Assembly: GCF_000313135.1 (NCBI RefSeq)
Contig: NW_004457641.1
Coordinates: 73,260 to 137,259, forward strand
Length of the DNA stretch: 64,000 bases
Source of the DNA: Acanthamoeba castellanii str. Neff
Taxonomy: Eukaryota > Discosea > Longamoebia > Acanthamoebidae
Reading direction: 5' to 3'
Shown: positions 23,095 to 33,738 of the stretch, piece after piece
Position numbering within the stretch: position 1 is the first letter of the stretch
How the letters are laid out: every line of letters starts with the position of its first letter
Notes under the pieces: model-generated
What the model saw: only the letters and a program-made list of their open reading frames with translations
Databases searched by the model: none
Told to the model about the DNA's origin: nothing
Translations under genes and position numbers: made by a program

Positions 23095-24160
23095 TGAACG
23101 CCCGGGGTGTCGAACTTGCCCAGGCAGGTAACTCGGTTGTTAGCGCTGTCGAGGAAGGCCACACCGAGCTTGGCGTGGCTCATGACGATCTGGTCACCGT
23201 GGGTGAGCGCAGTGATGAGCGCCGCCAAGTTCACCGCAGGCCGACGTACTCCACCCGACGGTCGCGCACCACCTTGGGCTGGCCCACGTGCACGCCCATG
23301 AGAACTCTTGTACAACATTCAAGTTGTGGTCAGTTGCAGCTGTCGACACATCAACGCCCGCGGCGCCGTCGTAGGGGATTACCCAGTGGTGCCTCCCACT
23401 CCTCGGCCGCCCCCGGGTGCTCGAGGAGTGCCTCCGGCCAATCGGGCCTGCTGCACCTCTGAGCACCATCGTGATGTCGGTGAACGCGATCGCCACCTCG
23501 AACTTCAGCCGGGCGCCGCCTGAGGTGCCCGACGACGAGCTCCTGGAGGTGATGTCGCCCGACATGTCAGCGTGCATGGTCGACAGGCGGGTCATAATCT
23601 CGAGGAACGCCGGGCGGATGGTCCGGTCTCTGTGCCAGCAGGTGATCAGCTCCAGGAGATCAGGGTGGCGCTCGAAGTCTCGGGCATCGGTCAAATCTTG
23701 TACTGGATGACCGCCACCGCATGGCTGTGGGGCTGTGTGTTATGTCGTGTCGTGTGTCGTGCGGTCAGGGCTCAGGGCTACGATGGAATATAAGGTATGC
23801 AACGCAGAGGGGCGTTGCACCTCATGCCGGAGTAGGGCTGCTTGTGGGTGAGCAGCTCCCAGAGGATGCTGAGCTGTACATGTTGGCCAGGATCGTTGAG
23901 CACCTCCGGCGCCGTCCAGTGCACGCTGCTGACCACAGTGGTCAGTTGCCCTGGGTGTTCTTGCTCCAGATGTCCTCCGTGAACTTGGAGGGGAGGCTAA
24001 GTCACTCACCTTGACGTTCCACTTGGCCTCGGTCGCGGTGCACAATGCCCAACGAGTGGAGTAAGTGCATGCCCTTGCAGGCCTTGAGTTCACAACAACT
24101 GGGCAAAAGGCGCCTTTCAAGGGTGGGTCCACGATCCCGCCCACGAGACCCGGACACCAT
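23095..24160 (-). pseudogene. Receptor kinase/cyclase pseudogene 2
   Basis: A second, more decayed paralogue. From high to low coordinates: kinase-1 catalytic-loop remnant (GMHLLHSLGIVHRD, about 24040-24090), activation-segment and F-helix scraps near 23830-23990, and the end of the kinase (FERHPDLLELITCWHRDRTI, FLEIMTRLSTMHADM, about 23570-23690). Cyclase pieces follow (FEVAIAFTDITMV near 23480-23510; NLAALITALTHGDQIVMSHA near 23170-23230) and then the region after it (CLGKFDTPG). Frames change at several points and blocks are deleted. Orientation matches the intact gene and pseudogene 1. A stretch at about 23310-23370 does not match the parent gene. Confidence 0.85.
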
Positions 24161-24373
24161 CGCTGAGCGTGTAAATGTAACCACCAACAATAAGAGGAAG
24201 TACACATGAAACATGTTTTTCTATTTTTTGTTTGGTTTGTTGCTGACGAAAGACAACTAAATGTTGGACTACATATATGCACACATTCGTATTGTTGGGT
24301 CGAAATAAATATCGGCTGATGGGGGGGGGGGTGGAGTGAGGAGAGTAAGAGAAGAAGAGAGTGTGAAGGCGAC

Positions 24374-26499
24374 TTACACCTCCTTCCTGTAGAGGATGGT
24401 GAGGCAGAGCTCGCCGGTGACCTTGTCCTTGGCCTTCTTGCCCTCGAGCTTGTACCAGGCGGTGGTCTCCTCGCCGTCGTTGAGGGTGGCGATGGGGATC
24501 GACACCTTGCCGAGGAAGGAGTCCGAGAAGATGCGGTTCCAGTCGAACATGGTGACCTCGAGGGCGGCCTCGGGGTCGGAGACGTAGAACTCGAAGTCGG
24601 CGTCCCACTTGGGGTTCTGGTTCTTCTTGATGGTCCTGGTCTTCTCCTTCTGCCTCTCGAGGAAGAGCACGCAGTAGGGATCGGCCTTGCCGGAGTTGTC
24701 CTTCTTGTGCACGCCGCGGCCCTCCTTGACGGTGACCTTCAGCTTGCCGATGAGCTTGCCCTTGGTGGCCTCGAGCTGCTGCTTGAGCCGGCGGCACTCC
24801 TCCTCGAGCCTGAGACGCTCGGCCTCGTGCTGGGCCTCGAGCTTGGAGAGCTCCTCCTGGCGCTTGGCGTCGTCCTCCTCCTGGCGCTTCTCGAGCTCCT
24901 CCTGGCGCTCCTTGGCCTCCTTCTCGGCCTCCTCGCGGGCGAGACGCGACGCCTCCTCGGCCTCACGCTTGGCACGCTCCTCGGCCTCGTCGGCCTCCTG
25001 CTGCCTTCGCTTCTTCTTCTCCTCGCGCTTCTTCTTCTTCTCTTCCTCCTCCTCGTCCTTCCTCTTGCGCTCCTCCTCGAGCTGCCTGAGCGCGGCCGAC
25101 TGGGCCTCGAGCTCCTCCTTCCTTCGCTTGGACTCCTCCTCGGCGGCGGCCTTGTCGGCCTCGAGGCGAGCCTTCTCCTCCTCGAGCCTCTTCTTCTCGG
25201 CCTCGGCCTTCAGGCGCTCCTCCTCGGCGCGCTGGCGCTCGGCCTCGAGCCTCTTGCGCTCCTCCTCCTCCTGGGCCTTCCTCTTGGCCTCGGCCTCGAT
25301 CGCGGCGCGGTCGTCGGCCTTCTCCTTGCCCGCGAGGAACGCGATGGGGAACTCGGAGAGGTAGGTCATGAAGCACTGCTCGTCGGGGCGCGACATCTCA
25401 TCGTCGGCGCAGATATCAGCGGGGTCGAGCAGGCGCGGGATGTCGAGGTGCTTCTCGGCGAGCTCGAAGGCCAGCTCGAGGTTGGCCTGAGCGTTCTCGG
25501 CCTTGAGCGACTCGTAGTCGATGAGCGACGGGTCGAACGCGTGAATGAGGGCGCAGAAGCCCAGACCGTCATACCACGACTCGCCGAAGTCCTTGATGTC
25601 GACGCCGTTGTGTCCCTTGGTCTTCTCCACGCACCAGTCGAGCAGCTTCTTCTTGGCCTGTCGGTTCCCTGTTTGTTGTCGACCAAATTAATTAACTTAT
25701 TCTGGGATTTATCCCAGTAAAAACAGGAAAAATCAAATAAAAATCATTTCATGAACAAGCACGAGGCAACGCGAGGCCAAGAAGTAGAAGGGCGCGAAAA
25801 GGATCAAGCGAGAAGCAGGAAGGGCCTAACGTACTCTGGGCGGCGGAGAGCTCCTTGTCGTCGGCGTCGCCTTCACCGCGACGCTCGACCTTGAAGGTGA
25901 GAATGACGCGCCAGATCATTCCGAGGATGATACGCATGTTACCCTGCTGGACATCTGCGTGTAGAGACAGATTTTTTTAAGAAATGATCAAGGCGCGCGT
26001 AGATTGGATAATGAAGAAGAGGAGGAAGAGGCGTACCGGTGGAAGAGACGCTCAGCTTGCCGACGTGCTTGGTGATGAAGTTGATGGCGATGGTGGTGTT
26101 CTCAATGCGGTGCATGTCGAGGGTGATCTTGGTGTTGTACTTCTCAGGGCACTTCTCGCCGCTGAGGACCTCCATCAGGTTGATGAGGGCCAGACCATCC
26201 TTGAGTTCGTCCTTGAGCTCGCCCTCGATCTTGATGTTGCGCACGCGCAGCTGGGCGTTGATCCAGGCCTTGAAGGTCTGTGGAGGTAATCATCCAAAGA
26301 GGAAAGAGTACGTGAGTGCAGGCCTTCACAGGAGCCAGAAGAAGCAAACAAGTAGAGCCATCAACGCTACACACAACGACTAAGTAGTTTGAAAGATGAA
26401 TAACGGAGGATGGCCAACCTTCTCGTGAAGCCTCTCAATCTCGGCCTGCTTCTCCTTTCGGTTCTTGGTGGCGACCGACTCGTTGCCGCTGAAGCTCAT
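24374..26499 (-). CDS. Tandem calponin-homology, coiled-coil, C2 actin-binding protein
   Basis: Four exons. Exon 1 (26499-26419) is MSFSGNESVATKNRKEKQAE. Exon 2 starts at 26277 with CH1 (TFKAWINAQLRVRNIKIEGE, LKDGLALINLMEVLSGEKCP). Exon 3 gives DVQQGNMRIILGMIWRVIL. Exon 4 starts KKKLLDWCVEKTKG with CH2 (ESWYDGLGFCALIHAFDPSL, FMTYLSEFPIAFL). The two CH domains form an alpha-actinin/fimbrin-type actin-binding domain. A long Glu/Lys/Arg coiled coil follows (about 24760-25310), then a C2 domain: KLKVTVKEGRGVHKKDNSG, KADPYCVLFL, NPKWDADFEFYV and MFDWNRIFSDSFLGKVSIPI. The Asp residues of the calcium loops are present. I infer an F-actin linker recruited to membranes by calcium. No spectrin repeats or EF hands are seen, so it is not alpha-actinin itself. 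Confidence 0.9.
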
Positions 26500-27122
26500 C
26501 TTTGTGTTGGTTTGTGTCGGGTACGCGCTTGGGGAGAAGTCGGTCGGGGACCTCTTGTGTGTGCTTTGAAGAAGTGAGGAATGAAACGAAGAGAGATAAA
26601 AGAGCGAAGAGCAAACCACCACCGGCTTTGTGCGGGAGTAGCGGAGCCAAAATGAAGGGAAACCAAACAACCAACGCCCCCCCCCCACACGATCGCCTCT
26701 CGTTGGCTTTGTACGGCTCCTTCAAGCAACGTCAACCTTTAATAAACTCTTGGGACGACCAACCACAAATCAAAAAGCATTTGGTGGTTAGTTTGCTTTG
26801 AATGTTGAGTGGTGCCAAGTATCGTGGCCGTTGGCGCGAGAGGGAGATTAGGGTGGCGAGGTTGGGCCTTTGTTGCTGTCAGGGTGGCGTTGCCTCTGGT
26901 ACTCCTCGCCGGTTGTTCGAAGGTGCTCGCCAGCACTGGTGAGGCTTCCTAGTACTAGTCAACACGGTGAACGTGCCCACTGAACGTGTGTGCATTCAAA
27001 CGTTTGGGGGTGTACCGAAAGGTCCGTTTGCCGCGGAATGGCTAAAGAAATAAAAATAAAATAAAAAATCCAAAAAAAAACAAAAAAATATAAACCAAAA
27101 AAAAAACAAAAGAGAAAGAGAG
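26500..27122. other. Divergent intergenic region
   Basis: Lies between the starts of the CH-C2 gene (-) and pallidin (+), and so carries both promoters. Visible features are a C-run at 26678-26688 and a long A-rich tract at about 27041-27118 directly before the pallidin ATG. No convincing ORF. Confidence 0.5.
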
Positions 27123-27997
27123 ATGGAGGCTTACGAATTCGAGGCCACAGATATAAATCGGGGCATGGAGCCACCACGACAAAGCGAGGAGTACCCGCCG
27201 TCCAGGTCCTATGAGGATGTAGATGAAGAGGAGGACGACTTCACTGTCAATCTCAACCCGGGCAAGCTGAGGAGTGGATCAGGCGCTGCTGATACGCAGG
27301 CGCCTCTGCTCACCACTAAGTTCATCGACGAGCAGCAGGAAGCGAGGGCCATCGAGGATCTCACCGGTGGCCTGCTCGCGAATCTTCACGTCCCTCTGCA
27401 GCAGCTGGATGAGCATCTCCTCGAGCTTTAGTGCGCCTCCTGCATTTTACATTTTAAATTCTTCATTTTCTTCCTATCTTCATCAAACCCGAGGCTTGCA
27501 GCTGGTGCCACCTACACGACATTTTATTTGTTTGTTTATTTATTTATAATGAAATAATGGTGTAGTGTCACTACTGATTGAATATGCGGTGCCAGTCGAA
27601 ACCAGCAGTCCCTCATCACCGCCCTGATGGCCGAGAATGAGAAGCTGGCCAACCTCCCTCACTGGCACAACATCGCTGAAGTGGTACTACGTCCTTCGCC
27701 TCCAGGCCTTTCTTACACGCGCTCACCACCACACGTTCACGTCCAGATGACCAAGGCACCGACATATCATCAGAGGCTGCACAACATGCGCACGCAGATG
27801 GCCGACCTCTCGGGGCGCATGCAGCGACTGAAGGCCCGATCGGCCAAGCTCAAGCAGCGCAAGATGGGCGTGGAGGAGAAGGAGCGACAACTCACCGCCC
27901 AGCCCGCCGCGTCTCTTCTCCAACGGAGAGCGTCGGAAGTGGAAGCGGCTCCAGCCCCGACACCAAGCCCAACGTCAAGGGCAAGGACAAGGTCTGA
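27123..27997 (+). CDS. BLOC1S6: BLOC-1 complex subunit 6 (pallidin)
   Basis: BLOC-1 subunit, a coiled-coil protein of endosome-to-lysosome-related-organelle sorting. Exon 1 (27123-27430) runs from MEAYEFEATDINRG to EDLTGGLLANLHVPLQQLDE. Exon 2 (27596-27683) begins YRNQQSLITALMAENEKL, and exon 3 starts at 27747 with MTKAPTYHQRLHNMRTQMAD then LKARSAKLKQRK and ERQLTAQPA. This parallels animal pallidin, whose C-terminal half has a YHxKLxNIRKEM stretch, an SKLKKRALKLQ stretch and KQLTARPA. The end is uncertain. In the exon frame the ORF runs on to 28328 with low-complexity sequence; a plus-one shift near 27905 would instead give SPTESVGSGSGSS, DTKPNVKGKDKV and a stop at 27997, which looks more protein-like. 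A sequencing indel or a missed small intron could explain this. Confidence 0.8.
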
Positions 27998-28128
27998 GCC
28001 CTCTTCATCTTCATCTTCTTCCAACCGGCGCACTTGTACAAACACGAAAGGTGGGTCTTGCGGTGAAGTTAGTTTAAACTTAAAAATACAATCGAGGTCG
28101 AGTACACTGTCAAGTTGTGTGTCGTCAG

Positions 28129-29182
28129 TCACTCGCTCTTCTTGGTTGGTGTGCGCTTGTAGAGCTGCACACAGGCCTGCCAGAGGGTGGTCGTCTCCTC
28201 GTCCCAGGTGTCGTGAGCCAACGAAGTTTCTATGTAGGGGATATCGCCCAGTGCCACCGCAGCGGCCTCGCCCTCGGCCGTTTGCACGTGATCTGGCACC
28301 AGCGTCGCACGCACCACACACGAGGTGAGCACAAACGTCCTCTTCTTCCTCCTCCTCCTCTTCCTTCTTCTTAGCTCAGTGTCGAGTCACGGCCGTTGAC
28401 GACTCAATGTGAGAAGGTGGGTGCTGTACCTGTTTTATCAGCGCGCAGGTCGCGCTTGTTCCCGATCAGCACGAGCGGCGCTGATCCGTTCCAGCTCCGG
28501 ACAAGTGGATACCACTGTCAATGCGCGCCATTGTTGTTGTTGAGTTGACCACCCACAGATCACCAGGTACACACACGACACATGCTACCTTGGTCTTGAG
28601 CTTCTCCATGGTGGGTTTGTTGGCGATGTCGAAAAGCAGGATGACGATGTCGCAGTTCTTCATCTCCTCCGCAAGTCGCGCGTCGATGCAGTTGTCGCCG
28701 CCGTTGTGTATCACCTTTAGTCGCACCCGCTCGCCCTCCAGCAGCACGTCTCCCTCCATGAACCCAAACGTATCTGTAGCACCAAGCAATAAATTGATAA
28801 AAGAAGATAATTAATAAAATAAAATAAAATAAGATGCAGTAAAGGATAAATAAACAGAAAGTAAATGAGAGAGATAAGGGGCACGCACCGGCGCTATTGC
28901 CACGGAAGAGGCCCAGGCTGACGTCCTCCCAGTCTTCGTCTTCATCGTCTGGGTCCCCGTACGTTGCTGCTTGTGTGAGGGCATCCATCATTGTGTCCTT
29001 CCCCACCTTGTCCTCACCAATCACCCTGCCCGCAGCGGATCACTTGTTTTAATAATCATAGATGGTCCATATGTGAAGCAAATTACGATCGATGCGATCA
29101 AAATAGCATTTTGTTTTTCTTTTGGGGCACGCAAGTACCCAATTCGCAGCTCTCGCTTGGTGGATGGCGTGTTGTTCTCCAT
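28129..29182 (-). CDS. Atypical Rho-like small GTPase without a prenylation motif
   Basis: Starts at ATG 29182 (MENNTPSTKRELRIG), spliced to VIGEDKVGKDTMMDAL. Ras-superfamily boxes can be followed: G1 is GEDKVGKDT, where the usual Ser/Thr after GK is Asp; the G3 position reads VIHNGGDN where DTAGQE is expected, so the Mg-linked Asp is His; G4 is intact (LIGNKRDLRAD); G5 is ETSLAH. KWYPLVRSWNGSAPLVLIGN resembles Rho-family proteins (WYPEVRH...LVGNKKDLR). An acidic insert, GDPDDEDEDWED, follows helix 1. The protein ends CVQLYKRTPTKKSE with no CaaX box. I infer a nucleotide-binding protein with poor or absent GTP hydrolysis and no lipid anchor. Gene end 28129 converges on pallidin. Confidence 0.78.
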
Positions 29183-30267
29183 CTCGCCGGTGATCTGCCT
29201 ATCTCGAAAGTAACTCCAGAAAATTGCATTTCTTTTATTTTCCCCTGATTAGGATAACCGCGACCAATCGTGTGCAAGCCCACTCCCGCTCGTTCTCTTG
29301 TTGTGCGTCGTTCGGGTCGTCATCACCACCGTCACCGGCGCCCGGGCCGGCGCGACGCCTCACCGTGCAGTTCGAGTCCGAACCACTGGCCCGCCGCTTC
29401 GGCCCCGCCCTCCAGGAGCTCCCAATCGCCGGCCGCAAGCGCAACGACCAACGCGAGCTGGCCCCGGAGGAGCCCTAGGACGACGAAGAGAAACACGGAC
29501 ATGGGCGGTTCAAGCGGTTGGTGGAGCGCGAGGCCGAGGCGCGCGAGCATGTGGCTCGCATGGAGAGCGAGCGGAGCGCCTTCCTCGGTTCGCTCGACGA
29601 CCTCCTTCGCAGCCTCGCCCACAAACCCCGGCTCTCGTCAGGTTCGAACGAGGAGGCCACGGCTATGCGACAGGAAGAGGACACGCCCAGCGCAAGTACG
29701 ATCGCATCCGTTTTCTTTTTGAAAGACATGTGCGCCGTGCTGGTGCTCCTCCATCGGCCGATTTTTATTGTTGGGCATATCTGGAATACAAGCATTGGAG
29801 AGCTGGTGTCGCGCACGGTGGACCACGAGAGCCAGCCCAAGGAGAGCGTGTTCACGCGCTCGCTTCACGGCCTGAACCTGCGCGTGCCCGACGACTTCGC
29901 CGACAGTCCGCACGAGTTCTGCGTCTGTGAGGGGCCTGCCGTATGTCAAGCGCGATACAGCCAGCCGGCTCCCACCCCTTCGTGCGGCTGGCAGTGATAC
30001 GTGGGTCTGACGGGAGTGGGTGGGTGTAGTGTCGTTGGAGCGGAGGTATGAGCGATCGCTGTTCTCGAGCATCGACAACATCAAGGCCGCTCAGGCGTAC
30101 GCCGCTTCGGGCATCGGCGGCCTTTCCAACGCTGGCAAGGGCATCAAGGTAGAGTGCACCCACACACCCACACTCTCCTCATTGCGCAGAGGGCAGTCGC
30201 TCATTGGTGGCGTGCGTGTCGTGTGTCGTGTGGCGTGTGGCGTGTCGTGTGACACTCACGGTGCACG

Positions 30268-30390
30268 CAGAGAGCGCGGGCGTGATCTTCCGTGGCAACA
30301 CGCTGGCGACCAAGTGTGTGGACGCCTTCATGAAGCTCATCGGGTCGTCCTACCTTCACCGGGTGCTCAAGGAGCACATCGCGGCGTGTG
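30268..30390 (+). pseudogene. RasGAP-like domain fragment embedded in the subtilase pseudogene
   Basis: The plus strand reads AGVIFRGNTLATKCVDAFMK then LIGSSYLHRVLKEHI, which fits the FRxNSLATK...YMKxxGxxYLxxxLxxxI segment of RasGAP domains. The intact subtilase has nothing like it. The arginine-finger exon and the rest of the domain are absent, so it is a captured exon-sized piece of a GTPase-activating protein gene not otherwise present in this window. Confidence 0.75.
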
Positions 30391-30798
30391 GTGGTCTGTA
30401 CGTGGGTGGTGTGGACTCGCAGGCCTGCAATCCCGTCGCGACAAATCTCAGCGGCAAGGCAATCCTCATCAGGAGGGACGGTTGCGATGACGTCAGCGTC
30501 AAGGTGCTGAATGCGCAAAATGCTGATATGTCCTACCCCTTTTGATCGCTGGCTATCTATGGAGTTCTGACACAGTCTACTTGTTTTTGTCAGGTGCTGT
30601 GCTCGTCATTATCTTCAACGCTCCGGGCGATACGGACTTGTCCTGTGGCAGACTCGGACAAACACGGCCATCGCGCGCACTACCACCACACACGCGCGTG
30701 TGCTGATCAAGTGGGCGGCACAGGCCCGAGCTTCCCCTATGCCACGGTGACCAGTTCGATCGGCCTCGAAATGCTGGCCTCCGCCCAGGACCGCAAGA

Positions 30799-30985
30799 CT
30801 GGAGGGCAGGCTCAGATTGGCCGCAGCGCTGCCGGTCAACGTCGAGGTCAGGCGCAGCTGGAACCGGTCGCCGGTCGTGGTGTCGTCGGCCAGGGGCGGC
30901 GTGACGGAGACGTTGAGGCGGAGCTGCTCGGTGAGGAAGGCGATCACGGCCGACGTGTAGGTCTTGCGGTCCCTCATGGCGCCCT
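30799..30985 (-). other. Inverted block inside the subtilase pseudogene
   Basis: Within plus-oriented C-terminal sequence, this block reads the protease only on the minus strand: RKTYTSAVIAFLTEQLRLNV, PPLADDTTTGDRFQLRLTS and ANLSLP. It is the reverse complement of about 36650-36810 in the intact gene. The flanks on both sides are in normal orientation. Confidence 0.88.
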
Positions 30986-31401
30986 CGTTAAGCGTCTCCT
31001 TCGGCAGCGGCGAGCCGGCCTGACGGTGGAGACCACGGCGTCGGCGATGGTCGCTGGGTCGACGCTCAAGATGACGCTGGACCACTGCCGAGGGAGATAC
31101 GGTGGCCATCTGGTCGGGCACGGTGAATGCGAGCTACTGCGAACCCACCGTCTCGGCGGCGTCTTCTGCTCGGAGCCCGCTGGCGGCCCTCGGGCCTATC
31201 CACCCCAGACCGAAAACACCGAGTGCCGCAGGAGAATCTAATATAGGCACAATCTAAATTCGTGCTGTGGTAAAAACAGGAAGATGAGAAGACCCAATGG
31301 GAGGCAACCATATCATCACGAATTTTCGTTCTCCTTAGAACCACCAACCACGAACTGCTGTTGAACAGCCAATCACAAGCCTTGGCACCTACACACCACC
31401 A

Positions 31402-31408
31402 TATAAAC
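31402..31408 (+). promoter_or_regulatory. Probable TATA box of the subtilase gene
   Basis: TATAAAC about 80 bases upstream of ATG 31488. Confidence 0.55.
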
Positions 31409-31487
31409 CGTCACATTGGTGATGCTGTACACATCCGAACATCTTTCACCCGTACAACACCACTTCAGGACTTACAGATTCATCGCG

Positions 31488-33707
31488 ATGGCCGCGCGTC
31501 CTTTGCTCTCCACGGGGGTGCTGGGCCTCCTGCTTGTCCTGTTGTGCGTTGCGTTAGCGTCTTCGTCGTCATCACCACCGGACAATGGGCCGGCGCGACG
31601 CATCATTGTGCAGCTCGAGTCCGAACCGCTGGCCCGCCGCTTCGGCCCCGCCCTCCAGGAGCTCCCAGCCGCAGGCCGCAAGCGCGCCTCAGATCAAGAG
31701 GACGTGGCGGATGATAACCGGCGGTTCGAGAGGTTGGTGGAGCGCGAGGCCGAGGCGCGCGAGCATGTGGCTCGCATGGATAGCGAGCGGAGCGCCTTCC
31801 TTGGTTCGCTCGACGACCTCCTCCGCAGCCTCGCCCACAAGCGCCGCGCAGGGTCCAACTCGGCCACCACGCCGAGAGCCGGTGCGATCTCAATTTTCAT
31901 TGTTCCGCCTTTTCTTTCTTTTCCTTCTTTTCCTTTTTGGTGGAGAAGATGCAATCGTCGAAGGCTAATGCTTGGTTGATCTCCAGCCGAGCTGGTGTCG
32001 CGCACGGTGGACCACGAGGGCCAGCCCAAGGAGAGCGTGTTCACGCGCTCGCTTCACGGCCTGAGCCTGCGCGTGCCCGACGACTTCGCCGACAGCCCGC
32101 ACGAGTTCCTGCGCTACGTGAGGGGCTTGCCGCACGTCAAGCACGGTACAGCCAGCCGGCTCCCACCCCTCCACGCACCACACACGCCTGGTCGGGGCCA
32201 TATCTGACGGGAGTGGGTGGGTGTAGTGTCGTTGGAGCGGAGGTATGAGCGATCGCTGTTCTCGAGCATCGACAACATCAAGGCCGCTCAGGCGTACGCC
32301 GCTTCGGGCATCGGCGGCCTTTCCAACGCTGGCAAGGGCATCAAGGTAGAGTGCACCCACACACCCACATACACTCCTCTCATTCATACACGGACCGCTG
32401 AGGCTCACACGCGTGCGACGACAGATCGCCTCCGTGGACGCTGGTGTGTACAGCGCTGCTCCCATGTTCAATGGCTCCGGGTCCGTACCCCCTGTCTGCT
32501 TGTTGTTGGTTGTTGGTTGTTGGTTGTTGGTTGTTGGTGATTAATAGTGATTGTTTGGTTTTCCTCTCGACAGGTACTCGTACCCGGCGGGATGGAGCGG
32601 GACAGGGCTGGGCCAGCAGGCCAACCTCAACGGCAAGGTCATCGCCTCCCGCGCCTACTTCCGGTACTAACCTGGGCTGGATTGATGATGGAATAGACCG
32701 CCCACCTCACCTCACCTTTCTCTCTTCTCTCCAGAGCCGATGATCCGCCGGCTCCTGGGCAGAACAACACCTGGCCAGGACCGGACGACAGCCACGGTAC
32801 GCACCTACCCCACCATTCATCACCTTCGCTCACAAATGTCGTGGCCACAACCTGGTTGGTGGTGGCAGGCTGTCACACGGCATCGACGGCAGGCGGCGAC
32901 GTGGTCAGCGCCACGGTGGGCTCGACCACGCACGAGCTCCACGGCGTGGCGCCCAAGGCCTGGATCATGAGCTACCGCATCTTCTACCTAGCGTCCAGCG
33001 GCCGCGACACGGCGGACGATACAGAGATCATCATGGCGCTGGAGGACGTGGTCGAGGACGGCGCCGACGTGGTGATCAACTCCTGGGGCGCCGGTCCATA
33101 CAAGGGCGGTCCCTACGAGTACGACCACTCCGTCCACTCCCCTCACGTGGGCAGTGTCTGAGGCTCACTGTGTGTGTGTGTGTGTGTGTGTAGTCCTCTT
33201 GATGCCGCGCTCATCAGCGCTGTTCATGCCGGCCTGTTCCTCAGCATGGTACCGCTCGAGCATGCTCACGAGCTGTTCCCCTCCTCCTGCCCTTTTCTAA
33301 CCTGCGCACGCAGTCCGCAGGCAATAACGGACCACAACTCACCACGATGGACCATCCGTCGGCCGACTACATCAGCGTTGCCGCTTCCTCCAAATCCTCA
33401 GTCCTCGGTATCGTCGCCACTCTCGCCGGAGTTGGTACGTCTCACCACTTCCCGCCCAGCCGCACGCACGCACGCATACACAAGCGCTCACAATGGGCAA
33501 TACAGGCGACTCGGTGCCGCCAGTGCTTGCCAAGATGACCGCCTACAGGTCGAGGATGGGACCCGGTTTGACACTGGCCAAGGCCTACACCTATGACGTG
33601 ATCCCGCTGGCCGTCGTCGAACCCAACAACGTCTACGTATGTGGCCACTCACCTCACTCCCCTTTTACTATACCCACTCTATCTAAACCGCGTCCATCGT
33701 GGTACGT

Positions 33708-33738
<31 letters not shown>

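Larger units (their letters stand above)
29270..31210 (+). pseudogene. Subtilase pseudogene (partial copy of 31488-37095)
   Basis: The plus strand matches the neighbouring intact protease but is broken. The signal-peptide start is lost. The propeptide reads VQFESEPLARRFGPALQELP, meets a stop at about 29476, then continues FKRLVEREAEAREHVARME, VSRTVDHESQPKESVFTRSL and the exon SLERRYERSLFSSIDNIK. The catalytic Asp, His and Ser exons are all missing. After a foreign RasGAP-like fragment come PA-domain remnants (CNPVATNLSGKAILIRR; AVLVIIFNAPGDTDL) and a jump to the C-terminal beta domain (SFPYATVTSSIGLEMLASAQ), which contains an inverted block. It cannot make an active protease. Confidence 0.9.

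Noticed and set aside
24707..25720. Long leucine-rich ORF on the plus strand
   Set aside because: It is the antisense shadow of the Glu/Lys/Arg coiled coil in the CH-C2 gene, whose coding frame has clear domains.
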